In this document: positions 48,419 through 58,089 of the stretch, one piece after another
Layout: every line of letters starts with the position of its first letter
How positions within the stretch are numbered: the first letter of the stretch is position 1
Source: Ancylostoma caninum
Taxonomy: Eukaryota > Nematoda > Chromadorea > Rhabditida > Ancylostomatidae
Assembly: GCA_037903475.1 (NCBI GenBank)
Contig: JBAJFG010000057.1
Coordinates: forward strand, 742,770 to 806,769
Direction: 5' to 3'
Length of the DNA: 64,000 nt
The notes under the pieces: generated by a model
Seen by the model: the letters and a program-made list of their open reading frames with translations, nothing else
Database searches by the model: none
Told to the model about the DNA's origin: nothing
Translations under genes and position numbers: made by a program

Positions 48419-48676
48419 CAGTGGCGGACGCAGAAAGTGGGCGGGAGGGGAGGAAGTGAGGTCTCCGCTGTTTCGGGGACCCAGACGGAAAATTAAATTA
48501 ATGAAGATATTAATTATAATAATAAATAATTAATAACAATTATATTGAAGATAATAAAAATAAACAATTAAAAATAAACCAATACAAGATTTTTATTTGC
48601 ATTATAAAGTAATTTCAAAAATTTGGCGACCCACTCTCGATGGGGGGGGGCGCCCTCCCCCCTGCGTCCGCTACTG
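48419..48676. mobile_element. hAT-type MITE with target-site duplication
   Basis: Terminal inverted repeats CAGTGGCGGACGCAG and CTGCGTCCGCTACTG pair at 14 of 15 bases. They are flanked by 8-bp direct repeats, TAACTCGT (48411-48418) and CAACTCGT (48677-48684), matching at 7 of 8 positions. CAG-starting termini with 8-bp duplications are the hAT superfamily signature. The 258 bp interior is AT-rich and non-coding. A related internal stretch (GCCTCCGCCG-TTTGGGGACCCGGACGGAA) occurs at about 59170-59201. Confidence 0.88.
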
Positions 48677-49113
48677 CAACTCGTATATTTACACATAAAG
48701 TATGCGAAGATGATCATGCTGCCGTCTGTGTGCCCGATTTCTTATGCATTCATAAAAATGCTTACTACATATCTCCCGTTGCTAACACGTGCTTTTAGTG
48801 CCTGTCAGCAATCCCCTCGCATGAAATTCATCGCGAAAAAAGAAGAACAAGAAGAATAAGAAACAGTCCTTTCTTCATTAGGAAAAAGGCAGACCTTCCC
48901 AAGCATTTAAGTGTCCATGTCCATGGAAAAATGAAAAACTATGTAAATGATATCGCAAACTCAGCAGTAAAAACATCAGAGTTCATTCCCTCTCCGCACA
49001 CACTACGAAAGGCAGACTAATCTGCTGAATAACCGTCTTGATGACTGGAGTTACGTCGTATAGCTAAAATCCAATGCTGCACGCATTCCAGTACTCGTAT
49101 TGTCAAAACTATG

Positions 49114-49388
49114 CACAGTGGACGTCAATGGCGGTCGTCCATCCGCGGCCTAGAGAAGGACGCACCGCGACCGCGCTGTGCGCGCCGGGATCGGTGTCCT
49201 CTGCTGCCGGAATGCTATTTCTAGTCGCTTCCTTCCCAATTTGGTCAGAATCCTTAGAATCGCGTAGAAAAGCTGCTAGATGCAGCATAACAGTACCGGA
49301 AAACATCGTTTACGACGCGCGCGGCGCGGTTGCGGGGCGTACTTCTCGAGGTCGCAGATGGGCCACCACCAATGACGTTCACTATACA
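49114..49388. mobile_element. 270 bp palindromic MITE, copy 2
   Basis: Related along its length to 20065-20340; starts CACAGTGGACGTCAATGGCG and ends ATGACGTTCACTATA. GGTCGTCCATCCGCGGCCT and GAGGTCGCAGATGGGCCAC are the paired arm segments. Confidence 0.85.
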
Positions 49389-49830
49389 GTATGTTGGCTC
49401 AGAGAAAGCACTTAGTAAGACATTGGTCGCAATTACGACTTCATAAGGTGTCGGCCGACTCATCAAATTTTCACTTTTTTTTTATATGTATGTGGTGTGA
49501 TTCCTTCTATTTCGATGTTCCTTTACTGCCTTTTGCTAAAATATGCTCCCAGACACATCCTGCGGACAGATTCGTAATTGCAGACAAAGTCGAATCGTCT
49601 GCCCTCTCTGAACTAACAAACCATAGCCGTACACATGGTGCCTCACAAGTTCATTGTTATGTAGAAGAAAACCGCGGCGGTACATACAGCAAGCGATGAA
49701 TGAGTGGAAGAGACCTCACTGGAAAATACAAACCAGTACAAACCACCGCTGAGGTTTGTCACTTGCACAAATTGGCCAGTCGCATAGCTCAGCTTTTCAG
49801 ACTACAATGCTCCCGTCACTTCATCACCCT

Positions 49831-50000
49831 CTACAGGGTGTTTTTCCGGGAGTAAAATCGGTGCAATTGCGGACCCAGTACAAAGGCTACGTGCGAATTG
49901 CTGGAACCTCCGCTTTCACGTAGTCTTTCAACTGAGAATTTGATCTAGTGGGATGGATCAGATCGCGCGCGATGTTTAATCCCGGAAAAACACACTGTAC
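49831..50000. mobile_element. 170 bp hairpin element, copy 1
   Basis: The left end ACAGGGTGTTTTTCCGGGAG pairs with the complement of CCCGGAAAAACACACTGT. The centre carries AAAGGCTACGTGCGA and TTTCACGTAGTC-TTTCAACTGAG. Copy 2 lies 19 bp downstream. Confidence 0.75.
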
Positions 50001-50018
50001 CCACGCCCGTCCCCACCT

Positions 50019-50200
50019 GTATAAGGCATTTGTCACGGAGTAAACATCGGTGCAATTGCGGACCCAGTTCAAAGGCTACGTGCGAGTTGCTAAAAACGGC
50101 TCGCACGTAGCCTTTCAACTGAGAATTTGATCTATCGAAATGTTTCAGCTAGCGCGCGTATCGCAACGCGATGTTTACTCCGAGGTGAATACCCTGTAGA
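50019..50200. mobile_element. 180 bp hairpin element, copy 2
   Basis: Same family as 49831-50000. The inner hairpin AAAGGCTACGTGCGAG / CTCGCACGTAGCCTTT is perfect over 16 bp, and the outer arms carry GGAGTAAACATCG and CGATGTTTACTCCG. Confidence 0.8.
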
Positions 50201-50435
50201 CAGCATGAGCCAAGAGAGGATTTCCGTTTCTCGACACACCGGCTGCTCGCGTTGTCTGCAGCCGCCTGTACATAATTTAGAAAAATATTAGGTTGAGTCG
50301 AAAGTTCTCGGACAACTAGCGATGATTTCTAGAGATAATAACTCAGCAAAGAGCTAAGGAAAATGGACGCTCGAGCTACCGTTTGAGAGAACATGAAATG
50401 GTTTTTTAATTGCAAGCTGACAGACATACCGACCT

Positions 50436-50560
50436 ATAGGGCATTCACCTCGGAGTATACATCGCGTTGCAAAACCGCTAAAAACCACTCGCACGTAGCC
50501 TTTCGATTGTGAATTTGATCTATTGGAATGGATCAGCACGCGCGCAACGCCAAACTCTTT
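50436..50560. repeat. Truncated third copy of the hairpin element
   Basis: Carries GCATTCACCTCGGAGTATAC, CTCGCACGTAGCCTTTCGAT and GAATTTGATCTATTGGAATG in the order seen in 50019-50200, inside the mariner and with one end missing or degenerate. Confidence 0.65.
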
Positions 50561-50696
50561 CTCTATCTATCAGCGCTCAAGCGCACCCACAAGTGACCTG
50601 AGCACCTAGTCACCGGGGATAAGAAGTAGATTCTCTATTCTAACCTTCACCGGCATACCCCATGGGTTGACATAGGTGCGGATGCACAAGACGCCC

Positions 50697-51609
50697 TTAA
50701 AGGCAGTGTCCAGGCAAAATTTTCGAGTATTCGGTTTCTGTGGTTCCTAGGCCAGTTTGCCTCCCTAATTCCAGATACGAAACTTACAGATCAAAAAACC
50801 CTCGGAAAACCCTTTTCTGAGACCCCTCCTAACTGATTCGGACGAGATGTTCGACGGCCCTCTCTCTCGTCAGAGAGGGCGCAGAGAAAATTTTTATCGA
50901 TCGATAGCGCCCGTTCGCTGCCTCAGTTTTAGCTTCAATAATTCATTTTCGTTTTCCTTTAGGGGTCCGTATCACTGCTATAGCACCTTTTGAGCAGATT
51001 TGACAAGAAGAGGTATATTTCGATTATTGCTGTTGTCGACTATGTATGTTCGCAGCGCAGAAACTGTCTTTTTCACAAAATAAGTTTTTTTTTTTCGCCG
51101 TTTCTTGGTATTATGGTAACTAATTGATGTGAAGGTCGAGATTGATTATCAAAATATTTCGCTGCCCGACCTACAGTATATGAATAACCACCTCCATAAT
51201 GTGATAGTGGAACACTCCCCCAAGTACAGACCCGTAAACCGTAGATCCAGGATCATATGAAACGAAGAACTGGAGTGTTGAGCAACAGTACCTGAATGTT
51301 TAGAACAAATACGCGAACTTGAGATGCATACACGAAGATGAAACAATCACAGTAGAGAAACGCCGCCACAATCAGTCCGATATTTTCCAACGATGCTCCA
51401 CGTTACACCAATTCCACGCGCAGAATGGCAGACGCCGGGTGGGCGGGCTGGGCACTGGAGATAGGTTTGGGTACTGGGTCTAGGGCAGATATCTCGCTTA
51501 TTTCTGCGACTTTTTCGCTGAAACCTCGGCAGTTGCCTATGGAGTCGACCCGCTATCATAATCTAACGAGCACTCAAGCTCAGAGGTTTTGCCTAGACAC
51601 TGCCTTTAA
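50697..51609. mobile_element. 913 bp TTAA-ended element nested in mariner
   Basis: Left end TTAAAGGCAGTGTCCAGGCA; the right end is the complement of TTAAAGGCAGTGTCTAGGCA. It shares the first ten bases with the 415-433 bp MITEs A-C but has a different interior. No transposase is recognisable inside. Because it lies between the mariner termini, it inserted after the mariner did. Confidence 0.85.
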
Positions 51610-52159
51610 ACCCAAGGTACACGCCAAAAGGGTTATGCTGTGCATCTGACGTAGTGTACAGGGAGTTGAGTGCTCTGAGCTGCTCTCCGAGAGATCCACA
51701 GTGACCATTGACGTCTACGTTGAGCAACTGAGGATTTTAAAGGCAAGTCTCGAAAATGCGCGCCCACAGCAGCGCGACGTCTACTTGCAGCACGATAACG
51801 CTCAGCCCCACATTGCAAGAACGACCAAGGCTGAACGGACGAAGTTTGGATGGGCCATTTTTCCACACCCACCGTATTCCCCAGACCTGGTTTCCTCGAG
51901 CTGCCACCTTCTTTCCCACCTCCAACGTCATGTGGATGTAAAGACTTCCAAACCCACGACGACATCAAATCGGTACTCGAGAAATTCTTCAAAGGCCAGT
52001 CCCCAGCGTTCTGGAGCAAGGACATCCACGATCCGGCTAAACGTTGGCAGACCATTGATGCCAATGGAGTATACTTCAAATGATTCACAATTATCGTTTA
52101 AAAATTGTAAGGTAAACAAAAATTTTGTCAATTTGTCCGAGAACTTTCGACTCAACCTA

Positions 52160-52404
52160 ATGATTGGGAAACACATGTACACACAGACTTTCAACTACCA
52201 TGCAGTGGAGTAAGCTTGGACCTTCCTGTATTTGCTTTTGACATTCAAGGCTATTGCAACGATGTCAAAGCGTCCACTAATTACGGCTGGCGGTACAGGT
52301 GCGGGTACATCATTGTATCATTGTGTACACCTCTATGTGCATAGTTGTCAGAACGAGCACCTTAAACTCTACAAACAGAAGGAGGTCAAGAATAGGTTTT
52401 CTCG
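52160..52404. other. Short unannotated spacer
   Basis: Between the mariner right end and the last candidate exon of the F-box-like gene; nothing supportable. Confidence 0.4.
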
Positions 52405-53900
52405 TCACTTCGATGAGGAAATATGTATGTACATACATACCACTGGGATCATCGGCGCATAGAGATTCTGAAGTTAAAATCTCAAAATCAATTCTAAGGT
52501 GAAATACTGTTTCAACAGTAAGAAAAATTGCAGACTATATAAAATCACCACGAAAAAAGAGTTACCTCTAGCACAGTTTTTAGATTTTTAGGCTGAAAAA
52601 CTGCATGCGGAAAGAGTGGCAATGTACTGCAGTTCGAGCCACTGATTATTGCTACATTGATCTGCAATCAAAACATATAAAGTTTGTTGCTTTTGAGTTA
52701 GAAACTACTAAATGTTATATTATAGATATTTATCACGAAAAGAATCTAACCTTTTTTACATATGCACTTGCGAGGAGATAATTCGTGAATATTGGTCTTC
52801 TTGCAGCGTATCCGATGATCGCTAGCCTTTGCACTTTACTAATTTCAAGAAACTTAACTAGGTCGTATACTCCACACTGAAACTGACAGTTGTTGAATTC
52901 ACACTGGTCTATCACGACGCCAGACTCCGCGACCGATGTTATTAGGCGCTCGAAAGTGCCCTTTGGTAGTCGTACCTGAAACACTTGTTGCCATTATATA
53001 TTTGGAAGAAGTTTTAGCTCTGATTCCAAAGTACCCCTCGTGATGAGTACTCCGACGTTCAAGCGGTAAGCATCTTTGCCAGCAGCTAAGTAACGGTTGA
53101 ACATCACTAAACATCTTTGTACTCAATGCGTCTGTGCGTCAGATATGCGATTGTACAGTGAGTGATAAGTATGCACTCCTGGCAGAGATGTGTGTACTCT
53201 TCTCACTATTATGACTATTACGACTACTCAAGTTGACTCACAGCTGAGTTCAGCTGTTTCAGTGATACAGACTGGAATCCTGCATTAATTCCCGACCAAC
53301 TTCATATTTGTTGTGTGAGACACTGCCCTTAAGGGCTAATTAGCAGTGAAGAGCCCACATGTGCCTCGGCCTACGCTTCCTCATAAAGCTGCACCCGCGT
53401 ACATTCCCCTATTGAACCGGGCCCACTGTTCCATTCGTCTCAAACAATTTGGCAGTCTGGGTTCAACTACACGCCCCGCTAAGTCTGGTTCTCCGCCGAT
53501 AGAATTTATAGACTATACTTCATATAAATTATAGAAGGTTTTTTTTTTGAAAAACACAGTTGTATTCGAGGCTTACCTTATTAAAAGAAATGCATGGAAT
53601 ACGAGTTGAACGGGAACTTCGCAATACCATTCCCAAATATTGACAACCTTCAAGAACACGCCAATTTTCCTGAGACCATTTGGTGAGCTGGAATGTTCTT
53701 GGAGTATATGGTAAATACAACAGCTACATAGAAAACTCGGTTGAAACAACAGGTAGAAATAATGTGCGGAATCTTACGTCAACACAGCTGCCCACAATTA
53801 TTGTTCTCACACTTCTCTGTGCAAACTTCCAGTAGTTCAACACGATGTTATTCATGTAGCGCGATAGTAAACGGAGACGTTTGAAATCCTCTAATGATAA
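52405..53900 (-). CDS. Partial F-box-like gene model
   Basis: Phase-consistent minus-strand exons: 53900-53778, 53723-53577, 52975-52751, 52661-52566 and a terminal 52467-52405, all joined in phase 0 (217 codons plus stop). The first reads LSLEDFKRLRLLSRYMNNIV, like the second half of an F-box, and the third (FERLITSVAE, VIDQCEFNNCQF, KVQRLAIIG) has the alternating pattern of nematode F-box-associated or leucine-rich C-terminal domains. Such proteins recruit substrates to SCF ubiquitin ligases. The N-terminal LPxE part of the F-box and a start codon were not found, so the 5' end is missing from the model or the gene is broken. The family call is inference from pattern; the exon chain itself is more secure. 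Confidence 0.5.
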
Positions 53901-54300
53901 CTGGAAGTGGAAACCGTGAGAGCTAAATTCCCCATTCGGAAAGATGAGACCAAAACCCTGCTGGAAAGCATGCGTTCCATGTATGTGATGTATGTGAACC
54001 ATATGAAGTATTCATCATTTTCTGGTTCCTTCTAACATGCTAATGCATCTACAACGTTATTTATTGCTCTAATATATGGTTGCGTTAACATGTTGAAGAA
54101 ATCCTCGGAGATGTCGGTGAATGTTTAATGCATCCGTTCGGAAAGTCAGATGGTCTCGTCTCCCTGAATGGAGTATATGTGCCTGAACATCTTTTGTGAA
54201 ACAATGAGAAATATCGCTGCCTTTGCGAGAGAATACCGACGGAAGAGATTGGTACATTCATGAATTTTAGGGGGAAAAGAGAGAAGGGAGAGCCACCCAT

Positions 54301-54420
54301 ATTAAGGCTCAGCCTAATCGTAAGACTTAGGCCTAGAGCAGGGCAAGCCTAAGCCTAAGTCTAGCCTAGCTTAAGGCTAGACTTAGGCTTAGGCTTGTGC
54401 ATAAGCCTAGGCTGAAGCTT
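54301..54420. repeat. Interstitial telomere-like TTAGGC palindrome
   Basis: Six exact TTAGGC or GCCTAA hexamers plus degenerate ones in about 120 bp, in both orientations. The core is a perfect inverted repeat: the 24 bp arm 54344-54367 (contains GCCTAAGCCTAAGTCTAGCC) and 54374-54397, separated by 6 bp (AGCTTA). TTAGGC is the telomere repeat of most studied nematodes. It lies upstream of the F-box-like exons. Confidence 0.85.
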
Positions 54421-55253
54421 ATGTTTTCTGTTTCAAGGCTTTTACTTCTAGGGTGGAGCCAATGACCATAGGTTGCCCTGCAACTCCCTTTCCGCCAATC
54501 TTAGTTTGCATGTTAGTTTGTTCAGGAACTGATACTTCTTGACCGTGCATCAAGTCTCTGTAACTGCCAGAGAGAAAGGCTCCAACCGAATCTTCTCTAC
54601 AGCATGACTGGAGTCTTTTATCGCTGGCAGTTACTATGCTAAAAGACGCAAGGGATCTCTGAGGGCGGGTTTTGAGACAGGACAGGGTGAGAGAGGGAGA
54701 TACTAAGAAACTACAAATGCAGTGCATTAGTGTCCTTATAATGGTATTCTCAAGAAGCTCACCCAGTGGAACACCTGATAGCGTAGTTCTAGCGGAAGCA
54801 TCGCAAATGGGAAAACGTCTGGTGAAGTAGCACGGCAGAAGCGAAGAATATTTACCGCTGAACACAATATACAAAAGTTGCTACACATTCGTGTTGATAC
54901 ATACTTGAAAAAAAAAACATAGTAAACAAACCAATCAACAAAATAATTATTATTACTCAGATTAAGGTTCCCCTAAATCTACTATTAGGCAGTGCACTTC
55001 ACATAGCGCTCCTAACAAACGGCTTGCAGCTGACTGCAGCGAACTGCAACGGCCAGTCGTCCCTTCCTCGCGTCCCAGTCACCGTAGCCGGTGCGCGGCG
55101 TTCAGGAGGGGACACGATGTGAAGTACATTGCTCAACTAAAAAGACTACATGCAACGTTGTGCTAGTCGGTTGGCATAACAGAGAAAATGCATTTCAATA
55201 GAGAACTCCTTCATCATACTCTATAAAGAAAAGAATCCGGACTGCCACTAGCA
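54421..55253. other. Intergenic with a small inverted repeat
   Basis: A 151-codon minus-strand frame (54874-54419) has no recognised domain and may contain internal splice sites; left unassigned. At about 54990-55133, GTGCACTTCACATAGCGCTCC and the complement of GGGGACACGATGTGAAGTAC form imperfect ends of a ~140 bp element. Confidence 0.4.
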
Positions 55254-55523
55254 TACACTGGATGTCAATGAAGGTGGCCCATTGACGGCCTCGAGAAGAA
55301 CGCCACGCAAGCGCGCCGCGCGCACCGGGACCGGTATCGTCCGCCGCCAAAATGCTATTCCTAGGCGGTGCTCTTCCCGATTCGGTCGAAAACCCTTAAA
55401 ACGGATAGAAAGGCTGCTAGAAATAGCAGAACAGCAGCAGACATCTGTCATGGCCCGTGCTTCGCGGCTGCGCAACGTTCTTCTCGAGGCCGTGGATGGG
55501 CCACCGGCATTGACATCCACTGT
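55254..55523. mobile_element. 270 bp palindromic MITE, copy 3
   Basis: Starts TACACTGGATGTCAATGAAG and ends CATTGACATCCACTGTA. Paired arms GGCCTCGAGAAGAACG and GTTCTTCTCGAGGCC are nearly perfect. Related to 20065-20340 and 49114-49388. Confidence 0.88.
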
Positions 55524-55790
55524 AGAATGAGATTATTAAAGGCTTGAAAACTTACTGGATGACTTAGACTTAGGTGCACGTGGATAACAACCAAGGTAAA
55601 CAACCTCAGGGTAAAACGCATCCAAACCTAAAATTTAACCCTAAGAAAAAATACCAAAGTCTGATGAAAGCATAAATCAACAATCACCTCGTCGTTTCTG
55701 TGCTTGGTCATCGGCTGTCATTGACATGGCGCTGCTCTCCTCAGCTTCACAACTCGTTGAAAAAGAACTGAACATACATACATACATATG

Positions 55791-56032
55791 TACAGTCCTG
55801 TAGATCAGGAGGGAAGGATCTCCGCGACGCTTAGAATCCTCCACGTCGTTATCTCCAGCAAGCAGATCGTGGGTCGACATGTTAGACATAACTGCGTATC
55901 ATGGTCGAACATTGTCTTCAGTCACCTCCAACATGTCGACCCATGATCTGCTTGCTGGAGATAACAACGTGGAACGACGTGGAGGATTCTAAGCGTCGCG
56001 GAGATCCTTCGCTCCTGATCTACAGGACTGTA
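55791..56032. mobile_element. 240 bp inverted-repeat element with ~95 bp arms
   Basis: Termini TACAGTCCTGTAGATCAGG and the complement of CTGATCTACAGGACTGTA. The arms run through GGATCTCCGCGACGCTTAG, CTCCACGTCGTTATCTCCAG and GATC-TGGGTCGACATGTT. The minus-strand frame of the left arm is open (DLLAGDNDVEDSKRRGD). Partial copies lie at 3481-3553 and 57855-57925. Confidence 0.88.
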
Positions 56033-56515
56033 CGTACAACAATAACACCTTCATAGAAAAAAAGCAAGAGGCAGCAAACAAAAGCAAGGAAGCTTTCAAG
56101 TTCTTTTTCTGGGACACTAGTGACATTAGCTGCACTCTTCCTTGCACTGCCTCCTCCTCCCCTCCTCCCTTCACTTGCTACTCAGTAGAACTCAGCTTGG
56201 ATCAACATCCGACAGAGCGGATATGTGCATCGAGGCGTTTTCCAGACAATTCAATGATGAACAAGGCTGCTTCTATACACTGCGTGAAATAGAGCATTCT
56301 ACGTTGCCGTCGCCACGTGGAGTATGTAACGGAAGCCCCGAGGCTAATCAGTGAAAAAAGGTGGGCAAGGTGAAACGGCTTTAGCCGTTTGGACAACAAA
56401 AGGGGTCCAACCGTACTTGTTTGCTGTGTTTAGACGTGTGTAATCGTGGCCAACGACGTGTTTAGGCATATATAACCGGGGTAGGGCTTGATGACCTGTA
56501 GTTTGCAAACATGCC
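56033..56515. other. Unannotated spacer
   Basis: No gene or repeat recognised. Confidence 0.4.
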
Positions 56516-56725
56516 TACAGTCTGTTCCCTGAAACGTACACTGCCACCCTCGCCCCAATCGAACAAAGCAGCGCGTGCGCGTTCAATTGGGGCGCGAAGC
56601 TGCAACGCCGAGCAGCCTCTCCTCGCGCCCTGATCAATCCCTTCGCGCCCCAATTGAACGCGCACGCGCCGCGTTGTTCGATTGGGGCGAGGGTGGCAGT
56701 GTACGTTTCAGGGAACAGACTGTAA
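56516..56725. mobile_element. 210 bp near-perfect palindromic MITE
   Basis: Arms of about 85 bp, almost identical: TACAGTCTGTTCCCTGAAAC at the left and the same sequence on the opposite strand at the right, with CGCCCCAATCGAACAA and GCGCGTTCAATTGGGGCGCG inside. This symmetry makes the two strands encode nearly the same peptide, which is an artefact. A very similar pair of arms implies recent insertion or gene conversion. Confidence 0.9.
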
Positions 56726-57346
56726 CTTATTCATACAGGCGGTTCAGAAATGAGTCGGTATTAGTGCATTTTTACGTGAAAAGATCAGAGGGGCCTTTGG
56801 CAAGTCGCGCATGTTCAGGCTTGTTAGCCGCAGTGATTTTTAACTGCTTAACATGTTAGAAAGGATCCCGGAAATGATATGGGAGTACGTGGAACCCATG
56901 GCTCACCTCAGGTCCGTGAATGCACCAGTACCGACTCCTTTCCGAATGCCCTGTATTTCTACTCTAGCACTAAGGTTTTCTCATAATACAAGTAAGTAGC
57001 TGTAGTTGCTGTACAGCAGTGAAGAACATTAACAGTAGGCGTCAATAATGCAACGTTTCCCGCGGACTCTGGAAAATAGGAAAAGAAAAAGTTCGGCATT
57101 GCTTGCAAGCTGCAGGAAAATCATGCTCTATCGTGATTATACATGTCTGAACACGTCGTTGGGCACTTTTTGTTGTCCAAATGGCTGAAGCCAGCTGAAA
57201 CACGGTTTATGTTCTTTAGAGAACATGAATCGCGATGGCACACGTCACAATGTGTGTGGCGCCACATCACTTGTTAACCCACGCTAATACCATTACAGAC
57301 AAGACGAGACAAGATCAATGTTTGGGATAACATGCATCAAAGTGAG
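56726..57346. other. Unannotated spacer
   Basis: No gene or repeat recognised. Confidence 0.4.
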
Positions 57347-57779
57347 TTGAAGGCAGTGTATCACCTCGTTCCGTTGCTTGTAGATGTCAACAGAGTATAG
57401 ACCTGCTCATCACGCTGAGTCCAATGATGTACTATAAAACGCATAAAATTGTAATGTAACGCATAAAACCCCGTTTTCGGAGGGCCCGAACTTGTAGTTC
57501 ACGACCACTTGGGCGGAGCGGTCCGTGACTGTGCTGGCTGCCCGCCACGGCTGCAACGTTGGCCAACACGTCTGGACGTGTCCGATCGATAAGATCAACG
57601 GCTTCCCACGTCCACTCGAAGCAACAAACTGTTCCAAATCCCATCCCGAAAAACGTTAATAAAACGGCTTAGAGCCCGTTTTGTAATAAGTTATGTATAC
57701 CGCTAGATTCATTGCCTCGAGAAGATTCAGAATCCGCTGAAACCCCAAGCACGAAAAGGAGGTGACACACTGCCTTTAA
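57347..57779. mobile_element. TTAA-type MITE, copy C, inverted interior
   Basis: Left end TTGAAGGCAGTGTATCACCTC, right end the complement of TTAAAGGCAGTGTGTCACCTC. The interior at 57490-57625 matches copies A and B in the opposite orientation (GTGCTGGCTGCCCGCCACGG, GATCGATAAGATCAACGG). Confidence 0.8.
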
Positions 57780-57854
57780 CGAAAGATTTGCCGCAGCCTC
57801 CATTGTGGGTGCAATCACGATTGAGGGGATGGTGTTGCAGATTGAGACAGAAGG

Positions 57855-57925
57855 ACCTCCGCAACGCTTGTGCTCTTAAACGTCATTGTCTCTGACAAGA
57901 AGGTCATTGATTAATATGTTAGACA
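57855..57925. repeat. Partial copy of the 55.8 kb element arm
   Basis: CCTCCGCAACGCTTG, ACGTCATTGTCTCTG and TATGTTAG in the same order as the left arm of 55791-56032, with more divergence. No second arm found. Confidence 0.55.
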
Positions 57926-57930
57926 TACAG

Positions 57931-58085
57931 AGAACTCCAAACGGACGCAGTCAAGAGTCAGGGCCGCGGCGCGGCTCTCTTGGGCAGAGTCACAGGAGCT
58001 CAGCATATTGTGCGCCTGCGTCTCTGTTCATGAGAGCCGCGCCGCGATCTCGACTCTTGTCTGCGCACGTTTGGAGTTTCCTATA
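57931..58085. mobile_element. 155 bp palindromic MITE, family P, copy 1
   Basis: Left AGAACTCCAAACGGACGCAG and the complement of the right end TGCGCACGTTTGGAGTTTCC pair, with inner GAGTC-GGCCGCGGCGCGGCTCT versus AGAGCCGCGCCGCG. Related to 58569-58769 by the TCCAAA-GCAGTCAAGAG arm. Confidence 0.75.
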
Positions 58086-58089
58086 ACTG

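Larger units (their letters stand above)
50364..52083 (+). pseudogene. Mariner transposase remnant, broken
   Basis: Mariner transposases are DD34D cut-and-paste enzymes. A start-like MDARATV followed by a stop and MKWFFNCKLT is seen at 50364-50435. Coding similarity resumes only at about 51690, with VYLQHDNAQPHIARTT, KFGWAIFPHPPYSPDL, then after a frame change near 51930, THDDIKSVLEKFF, AFWSKDIHD and ANGVYFK before a stop at 52083. The HDN aspartate is present, but the position of the last catalytic aspartate (usually PSDYH) reads SSSCH, the frame is shifted and the middle is missing or interrupted. It cannot encode an active enzyme. Confidence 0.9.
50289..52159 (+). mobile_element. Dead mariner-like transposon with nested inserts
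   Basis: Inverted termini GGTTGAGTCGAAAGTTCTCG at 50291 and the exact complement ending at 52157 are identical for at least 25 bp and flanked by TA (50289-50290 and 52158-52159), the mariner target duplication. A transposase remnant lies inside. At 1867 bp it exceeds the usual ~1.3 kb because other elements sit inside (about 50430-50560 and 50697-51609). Mariner elements are known from hookworms; the exact subfamily is not assigned. Confidence 0.92.

Noticed and set aside
54301..54420. A true chromosome end
   Set aside because: Only about 120 bp of degenerate, bidirectional repeats with unique sequence on both sides.
56462..56859. Nearly identical peptides encoded on opposite strands
   Set aside because: Explained by the near-perfect palindrome at 56516-56725.
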